The notes beneath the pieces are model-generated. The model made no database searches and was not told the origin of the DNA. It worked only from the letters and a program-made list of their open reading frames with translations. Below are positions 34,201 to 47,136 of a stretch of 64,000 nt of DNA, in pieces. Numbering within the stretch: the stretch's first letter is position 1; each line of letters starts with the position of its first letter. This stretch comes from Ziziphus jujuba (Eukaryota > Streptophyta > Magnoliopsida > Rosales > Rhamnaceae), in contig NC_083389.1 of NCBI RefSeq assembly GCF_031755915.1, positions 17,043,001 through 17,107,000 on the forward strand. Reading direction: 5' to 3'. The translations under genes and the position numbers were made by a program.

Positions 34201-36273
34201 TGTTTAATTTAATTATAACTTAAACTATAATTATTTGTTTCGTTATATTAATGAAAAAAAAAGAAAAGAAAAGAAAAGAGTTTTGTTATTTTATTTTGGC
34301 TGAATAAATTAAAAAAAAAAAAAAAGTTTTAAGCTAAATCAGCTGTGTGATTAGTGGAATGGGACGAGTCATGAGAGAGAAGGTAGGGACAAAAAAAAAA
34401 AAAAAAAATTGAAGGGGATTGATGATGAGTCAGCTTTGTAGAATTGATGATGATGGGAGGTTGAAGAATTGATGTTTATAGGATGATTTTATCATCTTGT
34501 ATTTGTTTTGTTATTATTTATTTCTTTTGGACTGAATAAATAAATAATAAGAAAAGATAGTTTCCAAGCTTCAACAGCTTTATGGGTTTGAACGGAGGGA
34601 GATTATTATGAGAAGAATGTCAAAGTCAAAGAAGAGGAGGGATTTCAATTATATCAAATTTGTAGGCCAGGACCAGGAGAGGTTTACACTTAGGATGGTC
34701 GGATTAGGATGATATGATGGAGGCACTCTTAAGTTTTCTCCTCCAAATGAACCAAATAAAATGGGCAATTTTTAATCATCAACATCCATTGCATCCAACA
34801 ACTTAAAATAAAAGCTTAGAGTTTATATATATATATATATATATATAGGCATCCAATTTCACAAACACATCATTTAAACAATATCACCTTATTTAAATAT
34901 GTTTTATTATTTAAATAAATTTAACTGAAGAAATAACAATCTATCAGTTTTATATATAATCTATTGATAATTGTTATAAAAGGTTAAATGAATATTTTTT
35001 TTTTCTTGTATGACGATCAACATTTAAGGGATACCTTGACATATATATTTAGTATAAGATCCACACGTTATTATAACAGAATTATATACATACATGTATA
35101 TATATATATATAGATATATATTCATTCTTATAAGGACATCTTGAACCATTTGAAATTTTATTATGAGCCATTACATAGCTTTAAAAATTGAGATTCAAAA
35201 ATGTAATATTGAATATGATTATAGTGAAATAAAAATAAAAATAAAAACACCTATAATGATAAAGTAAACCTAATTGAACTCTATAAATTTTATATACATT
35301 TTTAAATCTCATAAATTGTATAAAAGGTGTTAATGGTTTTTTATTAAAATAATCCCGACATAATAATTCGTATATATATATATTTGATACGATAAAAACT
35401 TGATGGATTCCTATACATCAACCCACATCATTCAAAAAATTATTTATCATTTAAATGTTTTTTAAACTTTTGAAAATAAAATCTTAAATAAGGAAAAAAG
35501 TAACCCATAAAATCTATATGAAATCTAATATTTACTTTCGTTAGTGCTTGATTCAAATTTATTTTAAAAGTTAATTTTAAAAAAAGAGAAAAAAGAAAAA
35601 AGAAAAACAGAAAACAGAGAAAAATAATAATAATAATAATAATAAATTGGAGATTCAGCCCAATTATCACTATGTATGATACAGAAATTATATTTTATGT
35701 TCGAAAAAAAACTCTATATATCATCTTTGATCTTTCCACGCAGTTGGAAAACCGCTGCTAAAAAATCTAGCTAGACTTTGAGAAACCGAAAAGAAAAAAA
35801 AAAAAAAAATGCTAAAAGCTTTTGGCCTATATACATGATTTTATTCTATCATCCAACACCATTTGGATGTGGATAATCTTTTAACCTCGAAAGAATGCCT
35901 TTTTCCTGATAACAATCTGACAGCGTAAACTGTCCTACGTTGACGGTAGAATATTCATATATACATATAAACATATATATAATATCCAAATTCATCAGTG
36001 AAGGTGTTGTTTAAATGGCTTAAACATTTAAGCCCATGAGGAACCTAAAATTCATATCAATCTACTTGTCAATCTCTCAAGACAGAGATATGGACTTTTC
36101 TTTATTTTTTGTCAGAGAAAAGTTTAAAAGACTAAAAGAAAAAAGTGATGAGATGAGAAAGAGAACTGACTTAAGAGGCTGATGAATGGAAGGAAGAACC
36201 ACAGAGGTCTTGTCCATCTTTTCCTGTTTTCGGTGGCCAATAGCGGAGCTTCCAAGCTTTTCTGCTTCATCAT
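31269..36273 (-). CDS. Gamma-glutamyl transpeptidase (glutathione hydrolase), seven exons
   Basis: Exons on the - strand: 36273-36171, 33709-33369, 33261-32743, 32673-32438, 32299-32035, 31766-31629, 31541-31269. All junctions are GT..AG and phases agree, giving 624 residues. GGT removes the gamma-glutamyl group from glutathione and its conjugates; the length and N-terminal anchor fit the plant vacuolar GGT type (Arabidopsis GGT3/GGT4-like) rather than the shorter apoplastic GGT1. Residues about 23-41 form a hydrophobic anchor after the basic RKRWTR. Then come VAADDGRCSEIG, GGHAVDAAVATALCLGVVNP, GIGGGAF and DSRETAP. The nucleophile is in DHGTSHFCIVD (about Thr409), followed by TTTINYPFGGGVLSP, LSSMTPLIV and GGSGGMKIIPAV. 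No stops or frameshifts. Intron 1 is long (2.46 kb). Start: two adjacent ATGs; the first is used here. Confidence 0.93.
33710..36170 (-). other. Intron 1 of the GGT gene
   Basis: 2,461 bp of AT-rich sequence with (TA)n near 34826-34848 and 35099-35111 and (AAT)n near 35626-35644. No coding element or transposon terminus is recognised inside. Confidence 0.8.
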
Positions 36274-36651
36274 CAATCTAGGAAGACAGAATATTCTATA
36301 TAACGAAAGGATGAATGGCAGGCAAAATAGAGAGCTGACAAACTCATATTTATAATGTTTGTTTATTTTTATTACCCAATAAAATAAAATAAAGTTTTTT
36401 AAGTTTTAATTAAAATACACATGAAAATTATTTATTATCCACTTGGCTTAGGAGAAAATGAATCTTGATCCCGGAAGATTCCTCTACACTTCCTTAGATT
36501 CATTGTCTTCCTCACTTATTGGTCGGGCATCAATAATTATAATATTTATCATCATCATCATAATAACCCTTTTTTCTTTGGTGAATAATACTCATCACAA
36601 TAATGGTTAAGGTATGGACCCCTTGTTTTTTGGCTTTGTGTACATATGTAG
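36274..36651 (-). promoter_or_regulatory. Upstream region of the GGT gene
   Basis: Bases immediately 5' of the GGT ATG, shared with 24445-24735. I see no unambiguous TATA box on the - strand. The Pack-MULE lies only 378 bases upstream of the ATG and so displaces whatever stood further upstream. Confidence 0.5.
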
Positions 36652-38183
36652 GAAAAATTTTTCTATACATAATATATATCAAAGTGCAATCCATGTTGGT
36701 GCACGTGACCAATAAAAAAAAATCATATATACTATTATATTTTAATATTTTAAAAAGTCCACATCAGCTTCCTTCATATTATAAACGCCATTTATCTTTG
36801 TTATCCTTTGTTTTATTTTTTTTTATTTTTTTATTTTTTTATTTCTTTTTCTCCTCTTCCACCTTCGTTTCGCTTCAGTTCACCCCAAAAAACCAAAGAT
36901 TTCCATTCACCCACCATTTTAAATCCTCTTATCTTAATGTTCCTCCTGACATCCTCAACGTCCATGTTCGTCACAAGCTTCCTTTTGGTGATAGACTTGC
37001 ACGCATACTTTCTACCCATCGCCTTCTCTATACAAAGATGGGTGACCCCAAACTGGCCCCTTCCCAGTTCTTTATCAAGGGTGTAAATAGAGGATAGATC
37101 AACATACAGTTTGCCCAAAATGGGTCCAATCTTGGATGCCGAAATCTTGGGTTCTCTTGGTTCAGCATAGGTGAGTAAAAACGAGGTGGAGGTAGTGAGC
37201 TGCATTTCTTCTTGTAGGGCTTGTATAGATCAAAGACTTGATCTGTTCCAGCAGCAGCCTTGTCGCCAGAGTATCGATCCCTGCATCTTTGCATGTCTAT
37301 TTGTATAAGCAGTAGTCTTCTTGGCAGAGCTGATTCAATAGATATGGAGCAGAGGTCTCTTCGCCAAAAGAAAACGAGCGAGAAGTGTTGTATTTGAGGA
37401 GTATAAATAGTATTTAGATTTTTTGAACTGTGGGCAAAATTATAAATTTTGAGAAGGGTGGACTTTTTTTTTTTAATCCCTTTTTGGAGAAGAGGGAATC
37501 TCTGTTTGAGCCCTAGCGGTATTGGCATTGATGGGGCTGGGTTGAACGGTTCTTGGGTTCTCTTGGTTAAATCTTGGAACTGAAAAGGTGGTGAATCAGA
37601 GGAGGAGGATGAGATTAGGATGTCTTGGAATTTGGACTATTTGGAGAAACAGAGTCCCATTTGGAAGAGATGGGCTTGCTTGTCAAAGAAGGGGGGGGGG
37701 AGAAGCAAGCGACCGAGAGCAAGAGAGAAAGAGATCAAAATATCGATGAGAAAGGCGCAGAAATTGAAAACCCTAAGTAGAGGACATTAAGACTTCACCT
37801 AGAATGACCTAGATGTTAAAGACCTCTAGTGATTGGTATGGACGAGAAAAGATCAAATATGGAGGGACTAATATGAAGATCTGAGAACAGAGGATTCTAT
37901 TTTTCTAGGTAGAAAAAAATGGTGTCGAGTGAAACATAAATGGAAGAGGAGGAAAAAAATAATAAAAAAGGGATAACTGGCGTGGAGTGAAAGCAAAAAA
38001 ATAAATAAATAAGTAAATGAATAAAATGGATAACTGAGAATAAACGGCATTTATGATATGAAGGAAATTGATGTGGACTTTTTAAAATGAATAGGATATG
38101 ATAGTATATATTGCATTTTTTATTGGTCATGTGCACCAACGTGGATTCTACTTTGGTACACATTGTGGACAGAAAAATTTCTC
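36652..38183. mobile_element. Pack-MULE with CDPK fragment
   Basis: Flanked by an exact 9-bp direct repeat CATATGTAG (36643-36651 and 38184-38192), the hallmark of Mutator-like elements. The termini GAAAAATTTTTCTATACA and (reverse complement of the right end) GAGAAATTTTTCTGTCCA begin imperfect inverted repeats of about 165-180 bp; matching internal landmarks are GTTGGTGCACGTGACCAATA and GTTGGTGCACATGACCAATA, and AAAAAGTCCACATCA on both sides. The inside is GC-richer and contains the 5' part of a CDPK gene, no transposase. It is 1,532 bp long. Confidence 0.92.
36925..37294 (-). pseudogene. Captured 5' fragment of a calcium-dependent protein kinase gene
   Basis: The - strand begins MQRCRDRYSGDKAAAGTDQ and then [19 protein letters not shown], a variable N-terminal domain. 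After a frame change near 37150-37175 it continues [36 protein letters not shown] (Gly-rich ATP loop), [11 protein letters not shown] (ATP-binding Lys) and [11 protein letters not shown]. This is the start of a CDPK kinase domain. Homology ends near 36925 at what is usually within exon 1, and the rest of the kinase, the junction and the EF hands are absent. With a frameshift and no downstream exons it cannot make an active kinase; it is gene sequence carried by the Pack-MULE. Bases 37300-37860 may be captured promoter or leader. Confidence 0.8.
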
Positions 38184-40339
38184 CATATGTAGGACCAAAA
38201 AAAGAAATCAGAGAGAAGCACTTATATAATCTTATTCTTTTCAAAACTAATAATAATCAACACAAAAAAAAAAAAAAGACTCACTTATCCAAATTTAAAT
38301 TAACATAATCAATAAAATAATAACATATCTCCTTTTTTATATTATCTTGATAATGGCATGACTATTTTTCTTTTAATTTAAGTTGTTTAACTTTGATTAA
38401 TAATATTTGTTTTTTAACCAAATAACAATTTTATTTTTAGAATCTACTTAAACGTCCGAAATTTTTCTTGAAACTTAAGGTAACTAGATGGCTCATTGGC
38501 AATGCACCTTACATCTTCATCTATGAAGGACTCACATCAGATTACCTAATAGTTTTAATATTAGGTGTTATTTTACTAGTTTTTGAATCATATCAATAAC
38601 TATTAATTTTAAATTCAAAAAAAATTAAATATAGGTTTAATAATATACTAAAATTTTATTTAAGGAAAATAAACCCTGTTAGGATTCAGTAGTTAATAAA
38701 TTGAATTTTCAATCTTAATTTTTAATGCGAGAAGACTAAAGGAAAAAAAATGATCTAATTATAAAGATCTGATTTGAGCCTACCTATATATATATATATC
38801 CATGAGATTGTGGTTGGAGACACATCCCATTTCCTTTTATATTCAATTTTTGTAATATTATTTAAAAAAAAAAAACTAAAGGATTCTTTATAAGGCTTCC
38901 CTTTTTAATACAAATAAAATTAATAATGTTAAGAGACATGTTTTTCACATTAAAGATCATCTCTAATGGTACATAGTGAAATTTTTAATACAAATGAAAC
39001 TAATAATGTAAAGAGACATATTTTTCACATTAAAGATCATCTCTAAAAGGACTTTTGCTTTACCAATTAGAAAGGAAGGGCATTTCCTAACCTAGGTTAG
39101 GGGCTAGCGTGCCCCTATTAATCATGCTTTGATATGACGCCAGCTGAAAAGCGGATGCGCACTACTAGTGTGGCTCACTTCTTTTCATTTCGTTTGGAGT
39201 AGGTGTGTGCCCTTAGTTGGGTTGGGGAACAGGGCATTTTCATCGCTAATCTAGCCACAAATTTTTAAGGGCCCCCCTATAAATTTACTATCACCATAAA
39301 ATAAAGTTTTATAATTTTTCTATAAAATATTGTAATAATAGCCTTGAGACTTGTGCAACATTCAAACATAAATAGAGAGAATAAAAAAGATGCTTATCAA
39401 TAATAACATAGGTCTCATATCACAAGCTTCAAACCAGGCAACATAGTAGTAAGAGATCATTCAAAAAAATAACAGGACTTGCCAACATTCAAATTACAAC
39501 TCCCGAATCTATAAGTGTGATAATTGAGTGATTTTTTTCGGTTAAGATGCCACATTTGGTTTAAATTTATCAAGAGGTCACTCATTTTAGGATTGTTTCT
39601 GCTCCTATTGGAGTATACGTAACCCTAAAATTATTTTAAACCCTGAAGTTAATTGCTTTAAAAAAGCATTGATTATTAAAAAAAGTGTTTACTTTGTATT
39701 TAAATCATCACCATTCCATACTCGAATAATGTGAGATTGAATACCAAATAACCTTTAAGGTAGCTTGTCAATATTTCGCACATGTCCACACTTATCCTAT
39801 AGCATTACACTGGGTCTTCCCTAATTGTCATAATCCATTCCAATTTATTATTCACTGATATCATTTTTGTCTTGCATCCTTAAGTTCATAGGTTTTACAA
39901 CATTTGGTTTTCTAAAAAAATGTATGTTTAAAAAATCAAACAAACTTTTTATATTAATCTTTTAAAATTTAAAGTCGGCTAAAACTTTTCTAAAAGGACA
40001 ACATATTTATCACTACTGGGATAAATTACCTGTTGGATTCATATTAAATGGCAAATATTGATTGAATGCACTTAACTGTTTTCTGAATTTTTTTTTTTTA
40101 ATAAAAATCTAATTTGAAGAAATGAACTTTCTTAAGATAGCCAATTAAATTATTATGCTGCACCTAGATCCCACTTATACTCTTTCACAATAATGACAAA
40201 ATGTATATTTCAAAATATGTTTTTTTAAAAGAGAAAATTATTTGTTTCCAAAAAAATAGAAAGTCTTTGGATGCTTTATGTTCCCATTGTCACGCTGCTA
40301 CATTTGGAATCTTTTCAACGTGAACAAATTTGCCACAAT
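38184..40339. other. Intergenic, no gene
   Basis: AT-rich DNA. A two-copy tandem repeat of period 80 lies at about 38902-39048 (shared ACATTAAAGATCATCTCTAA). A GC-richer pocket at 39060-39290, with CCTAACCTAGGTTAGG (a palindrome) and ACGCCAGCTG, stands out but encodes nothing I recognise. Confidence 0.55.
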
Positions 40340-40720
40340 GATCACTTGAGCAGGGGAGAAAGTTGACCAAGAAAAGCCCACAAAATTGATTTGTCAAAAC
40401 TCTTTTTTTTTTTTTTCCCGATATTGATTGACTTGATAATGTTTTTTTTGGTTTTGTATTAAGTATATTTCCTTTTATATATTGATTTTAGGTATATAAT
40501 TTTTTTTTAATGTGGGTATATTTAATTTGGATTATGAAGTTTGATCAAGAAAAAAATTGACCAACAAAATCCCACGAAAAATGATTTATTAAATTTTTTT
40601 TTTTAATTGATGGTTCTGATACTATTTTTGTTGGTATTGTATTGAGTATTTTGCCTTTCATATGTTGATTATATATATGTATAATCTTTTCATTGGTATA
40701 TTACATCTACACCCTTGAAG
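40340..40720. repeat. Diverged direct duplication
   Basis: Two units start near 40356 (AAGTTGACCAAGAAAAGCCC) and 40545 (AAATTGACCAACAAAATCCC) and share the following poly-T, GATT and TGTATTRAGTAT words. The units are clearly diverged. No coding content. Confidence 0.6.
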
Positions 40721-42720
40721 TGATGTTAAATTTTATCTGTTATAAATAACCAAAAAAAGAAGTATTTTAGTACATTTTGGTATTTGGTTAGTAGCAGAAG
40801 CAAGAAATCGAACAGAAAACGAAATGGAATATAATGGAATCAATATTTGAATAGGCGGTAAGTTTTAAAAAAATTCATTTCAAATGAATATGATTTGCTC
40901 AAAAAAATAAATGAATAAAACTTGAATGGACAATGGGAACAAATTATTTTGACAAAAGTACACATCAAAAATATTTCTTTCCCCTTTCTCAACTCTACTT
41001 TTCATCTCTTTTATTTTCTCTCATTCACATTTTCTTTTTCCCTTCAAAATTCACTTTTTATTTTCTTTGTAATTAGGGCATTTTAAAAAAAAAATGTGAA
41101 TCACGAAAATAAATATGCCACATAATTAATATAGACACTGTTTTAAAAAAAATTGCTCTTCAATAATAATATTTAGGATAAATGTTAAATTAACATGTCT
41201 TCATATTATCAAATTGAATGTATATATCTAAATATTGAAAAGTTTTGTAAAAATAAAATTTTTCTTAACCAGTCAACTTTTTTCCCAAAAAAAAAAAATC
41301 AAATATATAATTATTTAAAAACCATAAATAGTATTTTTTTTTGTTCATATTACCAATATATAATAAATTTATAATTGAGTGTTTATTTATGCTATTTATA
41401 TTTAAGCAATATTAATTTTTATACTGCATAAAAAAATCCACATTTCTATAAATATATATATATATATATAAATCCTCTTCATTGTATCTCCTTTTTTTTT
41501 TTTTTTTTTTTTTGGGTCATCACTGTGCCTCTTAGTTGATATTTGATTACTGTCGCCTTTTATGAGAGAGAATGAAAAGAGAAAATTAAGAGCGCATGGT
41601 TGTTTTCTTTTATTAAAAAGAAAGGGAAATAAAAAAAAGGTGGAAAAACAAAATTTCTATGGAATGCCCCTCTCATTCCCTTTATTTTCCAACAATCAAA
41701 CATCATCATGCTTTAAAAAAAACTTTAATAAAACGGATATATATTTTTTTTTTTTACTCTTGTTGTGTGAATCCCATCTAATATATATACTGAAAGGTTC
41801 TCTCATCACATTTATTACAAGGAAAATAAAAAAATCACGCCAGAAGAAGCATATATAAGTGGGTGCAAGTTAACCATTTTAATTATTTTTTTATGAACAA
41901 ATTATTTAATTTATAAATTATTCAAAATTCTCACTCATTTCGTGTGATTCAAATTGATATTTTTTTTTTTGAATAATTTACCTAAATTACAATCTATCCA
42001 AAATTTTTGTAAAAATAAAAATACTCAATCACTAAAACTAATCTTCTTTGACAATCAAATCGGTACTCTTATAAGCATAAATAAAAATACAAACTACCTG
42101 CTTCATCAACTAACCATTTTAGTTTATAGTTTTATTTTCAGTAAAGTAAACCGCATGGCGCATAACAACGGTTTCATGGATTACTCCAAAAAAACAAAAA
42201 CAAAAAAAAAAAAAGGGCCGAAAAAGCATATATAACGTGGGTGTATGGATGCGTGTTACGTCAGCTAACCATTTTAATTGATATTTTCTTTTTTGTTTTT
42301 AGAAAAAGTAAACGGCAAGGCGCATGCCTTCTCCATGGATTACTGTCACGTATTAACATCCTACATAACGTTTATATTTTATATTTGTTTTTAAGAAAAA
42401 GTAACCATGTTAGGTCTCACAGGTGGAACACATGGCTCACCTGCCCCTTTTAATTTTTCATCCATTTCATATTATCAGTCATTTTCATACTTTATTTACT
42501 GTTTTACTTCTTGTTTTTTTTTTTTTCCCAGACATTATTTTACACAGTTATTTACAACTCTTAGGTTTGAAAAATGAGAATAAAAGGGAAAAATTGCACA
42601 CCTCAATCGTAGGTGCAAATGTGAAAATATGGCCGCCATTTTCTACATCTTTTTTCTTTTTTTTTTTTCTTTAGCAATTTTCAAATTTTCAAATGGTGGG
42701 CACCGATGGATAATAGATGA
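40721..42720. other. Intergenic, AT-rich, no gene
   Basis: Contains long T runs (about 41489-41513) and (TA)n near 41451-41470. A motif of the form GAAGCATATATAA.GTGGGTG...TAACCATTTTAATT recurs near 41845-41885 and 42224-42280, so part is an old duplication. The several short + frames here are rich in Phe, Lys and Asn and look like chance. Confidence 0.55.
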
Positions 42721-44290
42721 ATATAAAAAATATTCATCACGTGCTGTCAGCATAGTTTAAAATGTTAAAATTTTTTTATGAAATTTCAATAAAATTTTCA
42801 TTTTGTAAACATATTTTTAAAAAAATTAAGTTTTAAATTAAAACGGATACAATTTGGATAATATCTATCAAAATTTTGATATTTCTCCACAATTTTCATA
42901 GAAATTTCTATGATATTATCCACATAAATTTTTTCACATTTAATTAAAAAACTATAATTTTTATGAAAATTTTTAAAATTTTTATAAAATTTTCATAGAA
43001 ATTTTGAAAATATTTATGATTTTTTTTATCAAATTTTTTTTATAAATATTAATAATGTTTGGTAAAATATTTTACCAAATTAATATAAATGATATTTTTT
43101 TTACCTTTTAATTATCTTCTTATTATTAAATAAATAAAAATAAAAACATTCATATTTAACAAATAATATCCAAAATTATATTAGACAAGTCTACTTATAG
43201 TATTTTCAAAAAAACTTAGTATCATAATTTGAAAGTTTACCTATCTATTACTATTTTTTATATTTGTATAAATATTATAAACTAGATAAAAACTAGAATG
43301 CAAACAAAAATTGAAATATATGTAGAAAATATATTTTCTTCAAAACAAAGTTTAAACTTTCGATATCAATGGTATTTGATACATGAAAACTTAACTCTCA
43401 GATATTCATATTAATGGTATATTAACAATTACATACAATATTATCAAATAAATAAATTTTTTAATATTTATTTCTTATATTTTATATTTTAAAATTAGAA
43501 TGAATAAGATACAAACAATTCTCAATCACTTAGGAGTTCTTTATAGTATTTAAATAATATGTATAAAATATAAAATAATTGTAATAATTAGTCTATATAT
43601 CTTAGTTAATAAATAATTTTGATTAAATATGTATTTTTTATTAATAATAATATATTTTTAATTATTAATGCTTATAAATCAATTGATAAAAAGATTTATA
43701 ATATCCTTTCAATGTTTTTATAATTCTCATAGTTAATTTAATAATTAATTAATTAAATAAGTTAATTTTAAAATTTTAATAAAAAAATTTATTTTTTAAA
43801 TAAACAATTTTCATCATTAAAAGTTTTTATCATTGTTTAGTAATTTTTGATATTTCTGTAAATGTTTCTATATCTTGCACATTTGATATTTCTTTCAATA
43901 TCAAAATTTTAAACCTTGATTATCAGTAAAAATATCAAAAATATTAATAAATATATGGGTTATATACGTATGGATATTTTTTTCAAAAATATTGGTTATT
44001 ATCAAAGTTATCGTTAATACTGAAATATCTCGATTTTGATAACCAATAATTTTTGTTTTTCAATGATTTTTGATAAAAATGAAACTCTTTCATAATTTTT
44101 ATAGTTTATTATCAAATTATATTTGTGAAATTCATATATTTTAATATTATTTATCATATTTAATGTATTTTGATATTAATAAGTATTATTTTTACCTTAC
44201 GTACAATAAGTTTTTAGGTTGATGTAATATTTATTTTTATCATTATAATTCTTCTTGTTTTTGTATTTTTATTTTCTTGGGAAGTAGATC
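42721..44290. repeat. Region rich in degenerate AAATTTC/GAAATTT words
   Basis: Many overlapping short palindromic words such as AAATTTCTATGATATTATCC and TTTTCATAGAAATTT. The same kind of sequence recurs at 48010-48310. It looks like remnants of a high-copy interspersed repeat; no gene or element ends are visible. Confidence 0.5.
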
Positions 44291-44785
44291 AAAGTAGTAT
44301 AATTTTTAATATTTAATATTACCATTGTCTTCCATGTTCCAACATTCAATGTCTATTCGAATTCAAAAATATCGTTGCTAAGTTTCAAAATTGTTATATA
44401 CGTTCTGATTTTATTTTATATTTTCTTTTTCTCTCTTTAACCATTTGTAGGCTTCTCAATCATAAGAACCTAAATGATTGAAAAGAGAAAGAGAGGAGAG
44501 CTTTGAGGAGGCAGAGATATTGAGAGAAGAATTCAGCCGTGGACGCCAAGCTACAAGAGCAATTGAATAATCCAACAGCCGATATCTGTTTCATGCACTC
44601 TGTCTCCTCCCATTTATTGCTGGTTCCATTTTTCTTGTTTATTATTGTAACATCAGCATTTTGTACCATAAAATAAACTATATAGCCCATTAGATTAAGA
44701 TTATATCTATATCTATATATATATATATATTCTCATGTTGATCTTTTTTTTTTCTCCCTTTGAAGCTCATGTCGATCTTATCTAC
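44291..44785. other. Intergenic, no convincing gene
   Basis: A 76-codon - frame at 44460-44690 has no recognisable domain. A purine-rich run and (TA)n near 44705-44728 are present. Confidence 0.5.
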
Positions 44786-46291
44786 CTTTTAAGTTTTGAC
44801 AACTAAGATATTGTCACACTTTTTATACATAGTTTTTTGGTACTCAATAGATATAATTTCTCGTAGAAAATGTTATAACTAATTTGTTTAATCATTAGAT
44901 GAATAAAACCCAAAATTCTGCACATGGAATGGATGTACATTGAATTTGATTGTCTTTGCATGAAAATATTATAATATAAAATTGGTATAAAATAAATTAT
45001 TTGTATAATTTTTATATTAAAAATGAGCTTGACTTAGACTTCAGCTTTGTCAAGTATGATGCAAAAATTGAACAACACTACGATTTTATAGAATATTATT
45101 TTCTTTTACTTATTTTCAAGGTTGAGTGTACGACACAAATTTTTTTTTTTTTTTCCTTCTTTGTTTTGTTGTTGAATGAATTGAACTTAGGACCGGACAT
45201 AGCTGGAGTGTACAACTTTACATCGCCATCAGCCAACATATTGTATATAAAAATGGATAAAATACGTTAGTGATATTAATTTGATTTTATAAAATTAATG
45301 GTATTAATCTTATAATAATAACTATTGTTTTCTAGATAATAATCCAAATTCAAATATTTCATCTTAAATATAAAAATAAATAAATATATATATATTATCA
45401 TTTAAAAATGTGCTTTGATGTTGTTTTATCTTTATCGATAGGCCTGGTCTCTTGACCTGGTCTAGCTTTATGATGTAAGATTAAGATGTACAACTTTTTA
45501 TAAAACATTATTTTCTTTTAGTTCATCTTGAAGGTTGAGTGTAGGCAGAAAATTCATCGTTCTCTTCTTTGTTGCTTGTTCTTTTTTTTTTTCTTTTTTT
45601 TTTTTAATTTTCTTCTTTCTTGTTTTGTTATAATTTTAAAAGCACATAGCATGTGGTGTCTTCTTCGTCTTCTTCTTCTTCTTTTTTTCTTTTTTTGGTT
45701 TGGTCAACAATCTGCAATAAAATTTTCAATTGCATATTTCTCATTTTTTATTTGTCCCAAAAAAAAACACAAAATAGATAATTATCCCTCTTTTTGGGAA
45801 CAAATTTTAAATACTCCCAATACTCCTGCCTTTGAATTTAGTATCATGTGGCTTACATGTGGATGACTCTTCCCATTCAGATAGGCATCATTTTTTTCCT
45901 TTTCTAAAAACGCGTTGAAGGAAATTTAAGGACGCTGTTGGGCAATACGATAGATTCGATTCGAGTAGTTGTTTCCAGTCAATCACCCACCTCCTAATGA
46001 TCCTTATCTCTCTTGAATAGCAGACTCTACTTTTCATGGATTAAAGAGACATCTCCCATCTAATGAGATTCAAACTTATATTAGGAGGATCTGGATTTTT
46101 TTTTATTAGTTTTTGAATATAAAATTTAAAAATTTAAAAATAATTAAATATAAATTTAATAAAATATTAAAATTCTATTTAAAATAATAAATTTAATAAT
46201 AAAAAAATATAATTTTAAATATAAAAAATGTGATTGAAAGATCCATGAAGAAAATGTTAATATTAATATTGATACTAAAACTCTGATTTTA

Positions 46292-46322
<31 letters not shown>

Positions 46323-46736
46323 AGAAGAATGTATTGTAGACCGGAATTAATTAAGTAAATCATTATTGAAATTAGAAAGTACACGAGGTTGGCATCTTTA
46401 CGGAGCCACCAGTGCCAAGTTTTGAAGATCAGCACGTCGTATCCTCTGCATGCGTTGATGGAATCAAGTTTTAGAACTGTCCCGATGTCTTCTCTAACCA
46501 GCTCCACCAAAAATGTATTGCGCAAGGACAGAGCTGACATTTCATACTCCAGCAAATTAATTAATTAATTAAATTCTAATTTATGTTAATTAATTAATTG
46601 ATTGATTGATTGATTAGAGTTAAGATGTCTCCTTCCCTTGTGAATTGATAATTTGACTGGGGCACCGAAGCATGCATCAAATATGTCAATTGATTCCCAT
46701 TGAATCTCTCGCTTAGAGAATCTCCAACGAATAGTA
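44786..46736. repeat. Segmental duplication with TBL fragment, copy 1
   Basis: Matches 48326-50540 in the same orientation (shared TAGGACCGGACATAGCTGGA, CACATGTGGATGACTCTTCC-like words and the TBL exons). The copy stops at 46736 inside the GDS exon, next to a T run. Confidence 0.85.
46385..46736 (-). pseudogene. Trichome-birefringence-like (TBL/PMR5 family) gene fragment, copy 1
   Basis: Two exon pieces on the - strand. The first (about 46736-46624) reads LFVGDSLSERFNGNQLTYLM, then HASVPQSNYQFTREGDI; it holds the GDS motif of TBL polysaccharide O-acetyltransferases but is cut at its 5' side. The second (about 46554-46385) reads YEMSALSLRNTFLVELVRED, then GTVLKLDSINACRGYDVLIF and KTWHWWLRKD. 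The acceptor before the second exon is TGCTGG instead of the TGCAGG of copy 2, so splicing is lost. The N-terminal exon and the DxxH-bearing C-terminal exon are missing. Confidence 0.8.
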
Positions 46737-47136
46737 TTTTTTTTTTTTTTTAAATTTTGGTTGAAATTTTAAAATTAATTTATTTAATTTATTATTTATC
46801 AAATTGATTATAAAATTTATTAAAATGTTGAATGGAATTATATTTTTCTTAATGAATTGATTTATAATGAGCATCAATGACTATAGATGAATTATTGTTA
46901 ATAAAAATATGTCAAAAAATACATATATATGATAAAATTATTTATTATCTAAAATATATAAAATAATTATTTCAATTACATTATAGTTCATAAATGTCAT
47001 CTTAATACCACATAAAATTTCTGCATGGTTGAAAATCATCGATTTCTTTTTTATTTTGATTTTAAGATGTGAAATGTAAGAAATAGTTATGAAAAAATAT
47101 ATTTTTCTGATAATTTTGCATATAATTATTAATATG
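46737..47136. other. AT-rich junction, no gene
   Basis: Begins with a T run that marks the break in the TBL exon and runs into the hAT relic. No feature recognised. Confidence 0.5.

Noticed and set aside
36603..37097. 164-codon + frame over the left end of the Pack-MULE
   Set aside because: It reads through the inverted repeat and then antisense to the CDPK fragment, which is the better supported frame.
39060..39290. GC-rich pocket as a structural RNA or tRNA gene
   Set aside because: I could not fold a tRNA cloverleaf or find A/B boxes; the palindrome alone is not enough.
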